In this document: positions 52,615 through 64,000 of the stretch, piece by piece
How positions within the stretch are numbered: position 1 is the first letter of the stretch
Layout: each line of letters starts with the position of its first letter
Origin: Liolophura sinensis
Taxonomy: Eukaryota; Mollusca; Polyplacophora; Chitonida; Chitonidae
Direction of reading: 5' to 3'
DNA: 64,000 bases
NCBI RefSeq assembly: GCF_032854445.1
Contig: NC_088300.1
Span: 13,771,570 to 13,835,569, forward strand
Made by a program: the position numbers and the translations under genes
The notes under the pieces: model-generated
What the model saw: only the letters and a program-made list of their open reading frames with translations
What the model was told of the DNA's origin: nothing
Database searches by the model: none

Positions 52615-52796
52615 GCTTCCCTCAATTGGCTGGCACTCTGGCCGTACGAGGGGAGGTCTGTAAGCAACCTGCAGATAGTCGTGGGATTCTCTAGGGCTCT
52701 GCCCAGTGTCCTCCCACCACTTTGCTGGCTGCTGTGGTACAAGTGAAATATTCTTGAGCACAGCATAAACACCAATCAAATAAATAAATAAATCAC
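52615..52796 (+). mobile_element. (AAAT)n-tailed short retroposon copy
   Basis: The copy runs from TCCCTCAATTGGCTGGC through GCAACCTGCAGATAGTCGTG and CCCACCACTTTGCTGGC to AGTGAAATATTCTTGAGCAC and ends ACACCAATCAAATAAATAAA. The same ordered blocks recur elsewhere in this window in both orientations, which defines the family. This is the best-preserved copy here. Confidence 0.7.
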
Positions 52797-53586
52797 TGGA
52801 GGGCTACTGTAAGAGAAAATGACATTATATTTTAAAAAATCTTTTTGACATGTAATAAAATCTGTCCCCATGTTACAGTGGCCATGTGATAGGTTCATCA
52901 GCTAAACCAATGACTGACTTCCAATCCGATCTGATGAATCATGTAGTACATGGATGGGAGAAATAAAGAAATTAGTGCTATTAGAATTTCTGTTTTAGGA
53001 GGTTCTGGCATGGAAAAAATGGAATCTGAACTCGCTGCTCAAACAATAATGATCTCACATTTCTGACTAACTCCCTGACTCGTTACTTAGCTTAATAGTT
53101 TCAGCTATTTGCCACAAGTAAATTTTTAACTTGTGAATTTACCTTGTTATAGGGACAAATTCACTAAAAAAACTCACAAGGCTAAGTCATAAATCAGAGT
53201 AATGTTTTCCATCCCAAAAAACTGCCTAATCTTAAAACTTTACTATACTTGTCACATTATGAGATCTCCTTTTTTTATGGCAGTGTTAATCTGACCCTTC
53301 CAAAACAGACAAAAAAGGCACGTTAGTAGATTCGCTTCATTATGCTGACATTAGTACTAGCTGTATATACTTTACGTGATATGTCTACATTTATAGCCAG
53401 AGATATTCATACATTGGCAATAGAATCATAGGCCTAAGCAGTGCAGTAATTGAATAGTAGGGTCCTGACCTGTGTCATAGAAGTCGTTTGTTATGTAAAG
53501 CCAAATTCTTCAGGGTTAACATCCTGTAAATGTCAGGTGGAGAGATTTGATAAGGGACAACAAAAACTAGAAATCTTGAAAAAAAA

Positions 53587-53699
<113 letters not shown>

Positions 53700-55327
53700 A
53701 GAACTTGTTCAAAAAAATATGTTCTGTAATGTCACAAAAAAGGAAAGGTGATATGCCTTGTCCCTGTGCGTAGCAGAACCAAAAAAAAAAAGAAAAAAAA
53801 GCTGTGGAGACAGTATTGTCCACAAGCTATAAGAAACACAGGAAAGCGAGAGAAAGGCAGTGTGGGCATTGTGTGGGCCAGCTGATTGTAAAACACAGAG
53901 CGTAACCTGACAAGAGGCCAGTGTGTGGGGGGTGGGGGGGTTAGGCACATACACAGGCCCTGCTGTTCAATTTAGGACAAATCTGGCAGGGTCAACTGAG
54001 ATGACCTCTGGCTTATCTAAGATTACACAACTTGTGCATAATCAACTGAAGAGTGGCAAGGTGGCCTGGGCCCAGGACCATGGGGCGGTATTGTCCTAAC
54101 ACATGGCCTGCGGGCACTGGACAAAGGCAGGACAGCCTGGCCAGCCTATACATGACTCATACGGCCGGCTTTTTCCCTGTTCTTACAGCAGACCAGGACA
54201 AAAACCATCTGCTCCATCTTGCCCTCATATTAAACAATGAGTATATTTGTCTGTTTTATAATCTGAAGTTTCTCTTTTCATCAGTCACAAAGGCTCTTAC
54301 ACGTTTTATAGTCATTCGACCACAATCAATACCACTTTGTCAAACCTTCCTGAATCCGTTCAGATGTCAGCCTATACAAAAATAATTCCTTTAGAAACTG
54401 CGTTTTATCACTTTTCTATATGACGCTCTCTTCAGACACTGCCTCCTCATCATCCTTCTTTTGTTATCATTTTTCATTTAACCTGCCTCTTTCTGACCAA
54501 TACTTTTAGCCTTAATATTGTGCGATAGGGTTGAACTTTACCCCCTTTGGTGTAGAGGTAGTGGTGGGTACTTACCCCGTGGGTACGACATTGTCCGCCC
54601 AGGGAGGCTGCAGGTGGAAGGGCAACAGGCCAGGGCTGTGTTAAACTCTCCTACCCAGACACAACAGGTCCAAGGGAAACCCTAACCTAGACAACAGCTC
54701 TGGGAGAGTTTGTTTCACTTCTACCCGACTGCTAGACTTATTGCCACTGTGCACGCCATTCCAGCCTTAGCTCAAACCTCTCCATCTCCATCCAAACTTT
54801 TTTTCTTCCCCCAGATATATTTTTTTCCTCCCTTCTTGCCCAGTCTACATGTACATTGAGAGTGAGAAAGAAAACTGCTGAGGCAAGTTAGACAAGCTCT
54901 GTGATCAGTGGGCTGCACCATGCCAACAGAGTCGTGGGAAACACTGGTGAAGTCTTCGTTTCCGAGCCAGCTTGTTTTCAGCCACGTGTGCTCATATGGC
55001 CCTTCATCCATGCTCACTGCTTCCCTCTTCATCAGAGATCATCTCAAAACATTACACAACCAGAAGTTCACTCATCCAACCAAACCACTTTGTTACAACC
55101 CTGATCAAATGTTAAGCCCATGCCTTTAAATGCCTCACCAGCACAAAATCATCTTTGTCAGAGAACTGATGGAATTTCAACATAAATCAAACTAGCTTGT
55201 GTGCTTTCCATGAAAATAACTCAATGTGGTCTTAGTAACTTAATAAAGAATTAGTGTGAGAACTGTGCTTTTTCAAGTTTTACAACTCTTGACACACATT
55301 GTTGTCACCCTAATGCATCCCAAATCT

Positions 55328-55580
55328 TGATAAACAAAAATGTTACATTGTTGTACAAATTGTTTTGTTGTCACAACATTGCTGCATTGCAGTAAACATC
55401 TTGGGATACAAACATCTCATATGGCAGTAAAAGTCTTGATACAATATTGCATTGCAGCGCAAATTGTATTACCAATAATGTCATATTGCAGTAAAAGAAT
55501 TTTCACACAAAAATGTTATAATGTAGTAAAAATCTTCGAAACACAAAAATGTTATATTGTTGTACAAATCTTGAAACATG
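55328..55580. repeat. Degenerate tandem repeat, about 35-nt period, roughly seven copies
   Basis: Units of the type AAAATGTTATATTGTAGTAA followed by AAATCTTGAAACAC recur from 55338 to 55578 with 30-45 nt spacing. The last two (55510, 55545) are the most alike. Confidence 0.6.
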
Positions 55581-58500
55581 TCATCAACTGCTCTTATACT
55601 GCAATGAAATATTAGGCCACACTTTGTTGATGCATTGACCAGATGTATGTTCACAATTACCTCACTACTTATTTGTAGCACACAATCAGAGTTAACACCC
55701 AGTAATGCCAGGCAATACTCTCAATCCACGCAGAGTAAAAAAAACATAACTCAATGTTCAGTCCGACAGTTTAATGAAAATCTCTAGTAAACCTATGTGA
55801 AGTACACTTTTGTACCAAAATGTGTGTGTTTTGAAGCCTACATTTACATAAATATGTCCATGGCAGATTTATAAAACTTATCTCTAGTCTTCCTTCATTT
55901 ATATCTTTCTTGTCTTTCTTCATTTCAAATCTGTTCATAAAATACCTTACTGTAGTAATAAGCCAATCATTACTGATATATATAAAAAATGATTTGTTGA
56001 ACAGCATACATGGGCATCCAGTGTCTCGAGGGAGCTATGGGTGGATAGGTAATAGCTTTTACAATACACCAAAGCTGCTAGATACAACCCCATCAAGTCA
56101 TTCAATCAACATATAAAAAAAAAAAAGAAAATGTTTACCATATTTCTAGTAGCTACTGCAAGAGTTATAGTTTCTCTACAGCCAGTTGACAAAATACTAG
56201 TACTACACAATATACCATAAGCATACTTTTTTACACTTTTAGTTCGCTCCGCCTGGTTTTCGATCCAACAGTATGAATATGTTCCAAAGTGAAAAAAAAA
56301 ATCCATTTCATAACTAATATTTATACATCGTTGCCCATTTCTAGGTTTATTTGATGCGACATATACAGAAACACTCCCATAGATGCTACAAAAACTCACG
56401 CTCATAGTTTACATTGTAAATGGCAGCAATACACACATTTGAAATTTAAATAAAAAACTGAAATCTTGATTCCCAAAATCAATCTTTTCCACAGCGATAA
56501 TCTGTATTTATGTGAAAATCCACAATATACTGAACTCTCAGTGAAAAAATATTTTTTAATAAAACATGGGATGACAACTACATAAGATTTCCTCATCTTG
56601 GCTGCATAAAACTGTTTTCTACTGAAGTATGCAATGCTGTAAATAGCAGACCTGAAACACCACACATTCACTTCCTACTTACCTGTAATACACACTCAAA
56701 ATTTAACAAAGTCTTCACCAGTAACAATTTCACCTGATGTCAAAAAGATTCTTTCAGAATCCATTCTTGACAGATATTCTATTTTTCCTTGAAACAATGT
56801 TTAAAGTTCTTATTTCTATGAATTTATCAGGTGAATACTGAACTTAAAGTTCATCTTAAGCATAGCCGCTTCAAGAGATGGTGCTTTTCACCTGTTTGTA
56901 ATTGTTACAATCGCCCTTTACAAAATTCAAGAAATAAAACCTGAAAGGAAAGGGTATTATCACTTATAAAAAAAAAAAGGGAACAGGAAGACTTTCTTCC
57001 CTGAGTTCATGTAGATTTGTAACCAGAAACTTTTGCAGGAAGTTTTGAATGGCATCATTCACAAAGCACAAAAAGGTATGTGGCTTGCATTTTATAGTTA
57101 TTTTTTTCCAGCCTTGGATGAATCTATTTGAATTCTAGTATTTGTTTTCACTACCTTCAGTTTTCAAGGTTTTATTAAAATAGTTTTGAATGCACTCTAT
57201 TTTCAATATTTCCATTTCTAAAGAGTGGCACATACCCATCAGGTGTATGGAAAAATTGGAAAGTAATTAGCCTTTTAGCTTTCTGTCAACCCTAAAATAT
57301 CACATCTACAAATTTTCATTTCTCTGTCCAAACTTATGAGTATACACATGTAACCTCTGCAAAGCAGAACAAGCAAGACTTCTAAAAATTAAATAAAGAA
57401 AGAGTACAAAACGTGTCAGATCATCACTATTTTTTGTGCTGGTATTTCAATATTTTACAACAGCAACATATGTTGGATATAAATTGAGTTTGAAAATTGA
57501 AACAAAGTTTTGTCTGTAAGAATATGAGAAAAGAGAAAACAGCTGTTTTAATAATCTGGGGCAATTAAAATATTTTCCTAATTAATCTCAGTAACATAAA
57601 CCATAAATTCAATTTCAATCCAGTACTAATCATGTCACACTTTCGTAAAGGTGTGAATATGGACCGACATGCATGAAAAAGTTAGTACCCTCATTCTTAA
57701 TTGTAAAAGGAAATGTAGACATTTATTGGACCACACTTTTATTAAAAAATATGCAATATTACCTCAGGTAAACAGCCCTGATTAAATGCCTGCAACATCC
57801 TTTTGGTACAAATTTTTATCAGCCTACAAAACATTTTACTAATTGAAGACAACATTTTGTCTTCATAGATATTGGATAAGTTGGCCACATACCTAAATCA
57901 AGGACCAAGGCATGAAATCGCATTATAGTATCCAACACAGAGTTACCAGCATTATACTTGACTTCAGTGTGCTTGAATCAAGTATAAAATGATGATCCTC
58001 AATTTATGAATGACGTCAATAAATTCTGCTCTCTTTTGAATCAACAGGCTCATTTTTCTTATGTACTATATCACTTAGGTATGTCTTTCTTTTTGTTTGT
58101 TGTAATAATCAGAGTACACTAATTCCTCAACCTTTTAAACCGCCTCTGCAGCCAATATTATGAAACATTCTGAAACAACTATGGGGTGCATGCAGAGAAA
58201 TAATTTGCACTGTTTTATAAAGCTTGCGTCTTTCCAGTGACATAAAGGAATCATTTTGGCATCATTTTGATATAGAGATGAAGATTTTCAGTAGCTAGCA
58301 AACATTTGTAGCCTTCTTACCTTTGTATATAAGCATGACTAAATTTTCGCTCAATAATATTTTAAGGAGATGAGAAAACTTGAACACATAAATATGTATA
58401 AAATTGTGGTTTATGTTGAATTAAATATTTGGCTATATAAACCACAATCTTGGATGATTCTCTATTTTCTAGTGACAATTCAAAGCAAATTTCAGAAACA

Positions 58501-60654
58501 GGTGAAAAATTTATTTCAGTTTTTTTATTCTTATTTTAGAAAAAATTAGAAATCGAATTAACACTATGAGATGAACTTTAAACATATGCTTACCTTGCCC
58601 AAAATTCACTGGCCACCATGACCTACTCAACTTGTGAGTCAAAAAAAAGCCATACAATATAAAAGAACAAAGAATAAGCATAAGGTGCACAGATAATCAC
58701 TGTTTATGTACTGTCTGCCCTGCCATATATAAACTAATACTACCTCATTATATAAATGTACTTTTGCAATGTGCTGTATGTTTATATTTACCTTATTTGG
58801 ACATTAATTAAAAGGTCACTTTATTTCCTGGAAGGCAGACATAGACAAGGACACAGTCTCACTCTGCTGAACATTGCTGCGCTCTAAAGATGAGGACAAA
58901 AATGTACAAGCCTGAGCAAGTGAGGGAAGCCATGCATGTGTGATAGTGTACTGGAGTGTGAGCTATTGGGCTGGGTAGAAAGCAGCCAGATAGGGTTATG
59001 TAACAGGTACTAGGTATTTCATTGGGACAGGTTTAAATAGGCCACTGTCCTCCGCTGTCCACCCTGTAAGGGTATAAATCCCACTCACCCAAACATTACA
59101 CAAAGATCTGTCACAGGCCCTTACTGCATGGCATAGATTGTTGGGGACAAACAAGGCAGGAGACTGGCATCAAATAAACTTACCACTTGAGCTTTATTGA
59201 CCAGGTGCAAAGTCAATTAACTAGCACAGTCATGTTGTCTGTCCATTGATTAAGGCCAATTGACCCCCTGAGTGAAAATCAAGTGGGGGTGGGGTGGGGG
59301 TGAGAGAGAAGGGAAGGGGTGTTACAATTGACATAGTTAAGCTTCTGTATTCACACTTCCTGGGATCCTTCACACCACCTGACACAATCAACAGGTAAGC
59401 CACAAGTAACTGATCTGATTTTGATTGCTCATAATCCATACAGCAAAAGATGACAATCTGTTAAAACTTATTAAATACTTTAACCAATAATATTATAAGC
59501 TTTTTCTACAAAAATAATGCCTTCAAATAAAAAAGACTATATTGATGGAGTACCAAGTGCTTTTGTTGTCAAATTCGTAAAACTTATGCTAATTAACTAA
59601 AGTAGGCCTTTATTAAAACTAATAGGGTTCTTTTCATAGTAAACATTCTTGAACAAAAAACATACTGCTTCAACAAAAGATGAGGAAAATTTTGTTGCAA
59701 GGTGACAAGCATACAGTAAAATCTTGAATTTGACACCAGTGAAAGCAGTGTAATGGCTTACACCACTGCACCATATGAACTGAGCAAATGCCTTCAAAAT
59801 AATTACCTAAACAGTGAACAGGATACAGCTTTTGACATGCCCTAAACACACACACTTCTTCTTTTTTTCCAGATTTGGTCATTTACACAGTCACCAGTCC
59901 TACAGGCAGTTAACTAATGTTATATGTCAAATCATGTAGATAATCAATGTACAATACCACATACTTCCATCTCCAAAAGGAAATGAAGTCAGTTTATTTT
60001 AAACATAGTAAATGCTTGAAACAAAAGCTGACTTTGCCATTGCAATCAGATTTTTTTCATTTACCAATGAGAGAGCAAAGGAATTTTAAAATGTCCCTTG
60101 TGTTAAAAAAATATATGACATGACTATGACTGTTTTGTTGTTATTTTTCTTTCTGACCCTAAGGCCTTTTATTTCTTATAAATAAATTTTAAAAAATAGT
60201 AGCAAGTTGCCTTGCGTCCTTTCTTTTTTTTTTGTTTTTTACATCATGGAAAATTCTACAAAATAAACCAATGAATAGAAGTAAAAAGAAGCGAAGTAAA
60301 TCAATTGTATCCTGTTGCTGCTTGCATGGTAATTATTGGCAACAGAGTGTATAAAACCTGTTTTAAAAAATTTTTAAACATCAAAATACACAAAAAAAAA
60401 ACAAAAAAAAAATAATAAGTGAAATTTTCATGACTTTTGAGAGACTGTAAATTTTTCATCCTAAATGCCATAAACATTCCTGATATTCATCAATGGGGGA
60501 ATCGGCATCCAATGAAAACAAGCTGGCGCTTGGAAGCCCGCGAATGATGAGGCTTCAGAACACCCGCTAGGTGCTGACTAGCAAATCCCGTCCCAAATTG
60601 CCAGCCATAAATAATTCAGCAGTGTTGGAAGTGTGTATGAGAGCCGGACTGTCG

Positions 60655-60770
60655 TCTTTGGCTGGTGGATGTAAGGTGGCTAACCAATTCCGACTGTGGA
60701 GACGAAGGGTCATGGGCTGTATTCCGCTACTCACCCGACTTATATACTGGCCAATCTTCAGCCTCCGCTC
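60655..60770 (+). mobile_element. Possible tRNA-like SINE remnant
   Basis: GGTGGCTAACCAATTCCGAC (60674-) followed by GGGTCATGGGCTGTATTCCG (60707-) has the order and spacing of pol III A and B boxes, each with mismatches. Overlapping open frames on both strands here have no recognisable homology. Confidence 0.28.
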
Positions 60771-61290
60771 CTTCGGCGCATTTATACCAGCGCGCGACGT
60801 TCGCGATTCCAGATCCAATTAAGAACTTTCCCTACCTTGGAGCGCGCAAATACGAAAAAGCGCAAAAGTTCTCCGAAAGAAGAAAATGTGACAGTCATCA
60901 AGGAAATTAGGTGAAGGGTCACGCACGTTTTAAGTGAGACAGGAAATTAAACTAAGTTTTTAATGTGCGACGCTTAACTTTTACTACTATGTTCAACTAG
61001 TTCGGAAGTCGCCTAGCTGGCCATTTCACCTCGATGACCTCTCAAAGGCGACTTTTCTTTTTTCAAAAGTTCACAGCAAACATTTCTCAGAGTTTCGGCT
61101 AAGTCATAAAGCACGTTAGGCAACGGCCGGTAATTTAAAACGTCAGGTTATGCGATAGGCCAAACTCGCCATGCTCTCGACCGTGGCCTGGTTGACCAGG
61201 GCTACTTGAGGACCCATGTTGCTTTAAAAAACCTTCAAAACAACCATGACGCTCCGACTTTGCTGAAATTTTACCATGTGTAATACTTAC

Positions 61291-61342
61291 GTGAATCAAT
61301 TGTCTTTCGTTGCTGTGGTTTTCCCTGCTTTCTCCGTGACAT
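61291..61342 (-). CDS. BCL11: BCL11-type transcription factor, coding exon 1 (NuRD-recruiting N-terminus)
   Basis: The minus strand reads ATG then 17 codons for MSRRKQGKPQQRKTIDS, followed by one base (C) and the donor GTAAGT. MSRRKQGKPQ is the N-terminal motif of BCL11A/BCL11B, shared with SALL and FOG proteins, which binds RBBP4/7 and recruits the NuRD deacetylase complex. The exon is 52 coding nt and ends in phase 1; vertebrate BCL11A exon 1 is of similar length and, as I recall, the same phase. The ATG has a purine at -3. The frame stays open upstream for about 37 codons but has no further ATG, so this start is preferred and matches the family, where the motif is at the extreme N-terminus. 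Joined to the exon at 24823-25254, the split codon reads CTG (Leu18). The product is a nuclear sequence-specific regulator, usually repressive. The invertebrate ortholog is normally single-copy, so it cannot be assigned to A or B. Confidence 0.9.
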
Positions 61343-62700
61343 CGTGCCAGAGCGATCATCAAAGCTTCTCCGCCTGGGTTTACATTTGGACAAAGAATAA
61401 CAACAAAGATGGCCGCCTCTAGAGCTGCATTCTGGGAGATGTGCGGCGAGCACCTGCCTAGCCGGGCCCTGTCTGCCTGCTTTATTTCGTCTCGCTCAGG
61501 TCACGAACTGTCTGGCCACGCAAGTTCATTCAAGGTCACGGCGGGGCTTACCCACTGGAGCCCCGGGATGGTCACTCGGCCCTCCGGACACGTGTAAGAG
61601 GAGGTAAGCTGACGGCGAGAGCAGCCCGGCCTATGTCCAGTGTCTATCTACCGTACGGCTCCCCACTCTATATAGCTACTGACTGGCGAGCAAAAAAGCG
61701 TTTTAAAAACTAGTCACTTTCACATTGATTTATCGATGCGACACTTCGGAGAGGTCGGGCTCTCCGAGACCAGTCTCTGATCACTGCCAGACGACACATC
61801 GAAAAGTTCGATTAGCTTAAAAGCCGGCGGAATAAAGCGAAAAAGGTGACAAGCTTGTGACACACACTGACATAACACTGAAAAAAAAATTACACTCGCG
61901 CCGACTGAGTTCGTCTGAGCTCAAAGAGAGATTGCGGTCAACTGATGTGCGCTGGCCCGTAAGGCGAGTCACAGATAGACTGACCTTCCAGCCAGGGCCC
62001 GACCATTAGCGGCGAAAGGGGAGAGAGGCTGCCTGGCTAAACTGACATGATCTGACATAACAGGCGTGCCACATCCAGCAATGGCCTGTACAGCCACTGC
62101 CGCCTCTACAACTGTTACGGCCGCCCCAGCTGGCCGCCACTATACATATGTGTGTGTGTGTGTGTCTATAGACGTCTATTACAACTGAACTATTACCGAC
62201 TCGTTTAACGACTCGTTAATTTCGAGGCTTTTCACTGACGAGCAGGAAAGGGATAGATTTATTGTTAAGTACCCCGTATAAAGGACCCTCCAAGCCGATC
62301 TTCAATATGACTCGATGAATATTTGATTTTTACCACCAGTCTAGCTATCGACAACTATAGACCCGCGAACCGAAAAAAATAGCGGCTGTCCGCCGACCAG
62401 TAGCTTTATGGCATAGGCGGTGAGATGCAAGACTGGTGTATATTGCGAAGAGCGCAGAGGCGAGAGCTGTCCAGCGCCCAGAGAGGAAAGCCGCTGGCAG
62501 TAGGTTAGCCCAAGCAGCTAGATCGATTACGTAACGAAATAGCTGAGAATTCTTGCCATATACAACTGGGGGCTACTTGAAACCACATCGCCCTCCAGAC
62601 GCGCTCTACTGTTTTTTTCTCCACTGACACGCATATAGAAGCAGTCTAGATGCTATAGTTGGACCATACATAAGCTTGGCGCGTTTTTCAGTGACTCACA
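61343..62700 (-). promoter_or_regulatory. Presumed promoter and 5' UTR region of the BCL11 gene
   Basis: Immediately upstream of the start codon the sequence becomes visibly richer in G+C and CpG than the surrounding introns. It holds several promoter-type motifs. AAGATGGCCGCC (61406-61417) resembles a YY1 site. The minus strand of 61427-61437 reads TCCCAGAATGC, the core of the ZNF143/SBS motif. There is an E-box CACGTG (61589-61594) and a TATA-like CTATATAG (61668-61675). The start site cannot be placed. A minus-strand CCAGTGG/GTAAGC near 61552 may be a 5' UTR donor, and a plus-strand GAG/GTAAGCT at 61604 hints at divergent transcription. A (GT)n tract lies at 62148-62165. The boundaries are approximate. 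Confidence 0.55.
62148..62165. repeat. (TG)n microsatellite in the promoter-side region
   Basis: A run of about nine TG dinucleotides, 0.8 kb upstream of exon 1. Confidence 0.95.
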
Positions 62701-64000
62701 CTAACTCTACTGGAAGGCTACACGGCTCGGTGCTAGTATGTTCGACCGGCCGTTTCCCAAGGTCACCTCGTCGGCTAGAGCAGATATTTTTGGAGCAACC
62801 AAATCGTTTTTTTCACCTCCCTTTTTTCCTTCTTCTTCACCGAAACGACCAGAGCTTAACTGCTGTGCTCTCCTGGCTTTTGGGTTACGCTAAGTTGATG
62901 TAATGTAACATAGGGAGGATGGATACTGGTAAGGGGAGATAAGGCGGTGTCCATCACATTGGTTTCGTTGACCAACAGAAATGACAGTACTTTGCACTGA
63001 TCTCCACTCTGCAAATATAAGTTACTGTCTTTTGATGTGTAATCCTTAATGGACAAGTTATATGCCTCAATGTCCTCCACAAGAACTGCGGGAAAAACAT
63101 CTTTTATTGGTATTTCTTTCCAAGATAGAATTACAAGTGAAACAAAATTAAGCACGGTTACATCTGTGCTCATTTTTGTTTTCTTCTGTTTTTATTTTTG
63201 TTTTGTTTTTGTTTTTTTGTCCAGTTTATTGTTGTTTTGTCACTTGGCATGTATACCGAATAGCAGACTACACAGGCAAATACATAGTCTGTTTTGGGTA
63301 TGAGATGGAGAATAAACTCCCTCATTCCTCAGCATGTATATACACAGTCTGTGAAAGACTGTCGTCGCTAACCCATTACTACGTATCCCGTTACTGCCGC
63401 ATCTTATTTGAAGTTCTCACCTCATTGGCCATCATGTAAGCCAGGTCTCGTGTTTACTGGGTATACAAATGACTATAATTGGCGGATCAATCAAGCAGGG
63501 CCATATCCGCATTGCGGTTTCTGTGTCGAGCATTTGCGTCCCTGTGAGGTTCTGCATCTTGTAATTTTAGGTCCACCACCGAGTTGGTCACCTTGACGCA
63601 CGCCTGATCTTTCTGACAAACTGCAACTGTTTAAAGCATGTTAACTGTCTCCGTAACCAGGTTGCAGTACGTACACAGGAGTCATGGTCAGTAAATGCAG
63701 AAAACAGAAAAGGAGAAGAAAGAAAACAAAGCTCCCCCCCCCCCCCCGGCAAAAGGAACTGAGTCATTTAGCATTGGAATTGAAGAGCTGTAACTGCATA
63801 AGCGTGAATTGTATACTCTCTCACCTTTATATAAAGGTTTTCATAACAGTGATTTAGCTATTTACTACGGGTATAGTGGAACAATACATAGATTACAATC
63901 GAATCGAATATTTTAAAGTTTTACAAATATTTTATTACATTATTGAAAGGTGCCGTGGCTGATTATATTTGCTATAGTTTGATATTTAGGCATGTCTCGA
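62701..64000. other. Upstream intergenic sequence
   Basis: Apart from the open frame at 62856-63173, a T-rich tract at 63174-63240 and a C run at 63734-63747, I see nothing that can be named. The CpG-richer character fades beyond about 62.7 kb. Confidence 0.5.
62856..63173 (-). other. Unrecognised 105-codon open frame upstream of the BCL11 promoter
   Basis: This frame has more protein-like composition than the other unassigned open frames, with charged and polar segments such as FPAVLVEDIEAYNLSIKDYT and few low-complexity runs. I recognise no domain. It begins next to an A-rich (minus strand) tract, with no pyrimidine-rich acceptor before its start, so it does not look like an internal exon. 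It could be a transposable-element fragment, a first exon of another gene or chance. Confidence 0.18.

Noticed and set aside
60674-60745. Functional tRNA gene
   Set aside because: A/B-box-like words are present, but the arms do not pair and the B box has mismatches; more likely a SINE remnant.
60567-60818. 83-codon frames on both strands near 60.7 kb
   Set aside because: Mirror-image frames over a GC-rich tRNA-like fragment; no homology.
61343-61453. N-terminal extension of BCL11 upstream of MSRRKQ
   Set aside because: The frame is open for about 37 codons but has no ATG, and the NuRD motif sits at the extreme N-terminus throughout the family.
61409-61597. 62-codon plus-strand frame (MAASRAAFWEMC...) as a protein gene
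   Set aside because: It overlaps the BCL11 5' UTR/promoter in antisense and resembles nothing. The start context is good, so it is kept only as a sign of possible divergent transcription.

Overview
The window is animal nuclear DNA, AT-rich, full of simple repeats and diverged retroposons, with short coding islands separated by very long introns. Frequent acatgtacatgta-type strings, an (AAAT)n-tailed repeat family and tRNA-derived SINEs point to a spiralian, most likely a mollusc. The species cannot be read from the sequence.

The only gene I can name is a BCL11A/BCL11B-type zinc-finger transcription factor (CTIP family) on the minus strand. Its first coding exon (61291-61342) carries the N-terminal NuRD/RBBP4-recruiting motif MSRRKQGKPQ. 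Its second exon (24823-25254) carries the family's C2HC zinc knuckle followed by an acidic, low-complexity tail. Both ends of the 36 kb intron between them have canonical splice sites in matching phase 1. The C2H2 zinc-finger exon(s) are not visible and must lie beyond the left edge, so 1-24822 is (partial) intron 2. The promoter and 5' UTR lie in the CpG-richer stretch right of 61343.

Inside intron 1 there are two candidate alternative first exons, at 29585-29633 and 28747-28792. Each has its own ATG, an upstream in-frame stop, a GTAAG donor and the same phase 1 as the true exon 1. If used, they would make BCL11 proteins that keep the C2HC knuckle but replace the NuRD-binding N-terminus. Two possible in-intron microexons (21897-21929, 12899-12927) are noted with low confidence.

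The rest is non-coding. 1-24.8 kb: intron 2, with SINE remnants, degenerate short repeats and a perfect 15-bp hairpin. 25.3-46.2 kb: intron 1, with the alternative exons, a GC/G-rich block at about 30.0-30.5 kb, a SINE with target-site duplication at 37.6 kb and several (AAAT)n-tailed repeats. 46.2-49.9 kb: two adjacent minisatellite arrays, with 76-nt and 28-nt units, apparently of common origin. 50-61.3 kb: intron 1 with a long TA tract and a degenerate 35-nt repeat. 61.3-62.7 kb: promoter region. 62.7-64.0 kb: upstream intergenic sequence with one unexplained 105-codon open frame. No bacterial-type systems, CRISPR arrays, rRNA or intact tRNA genes were seen.
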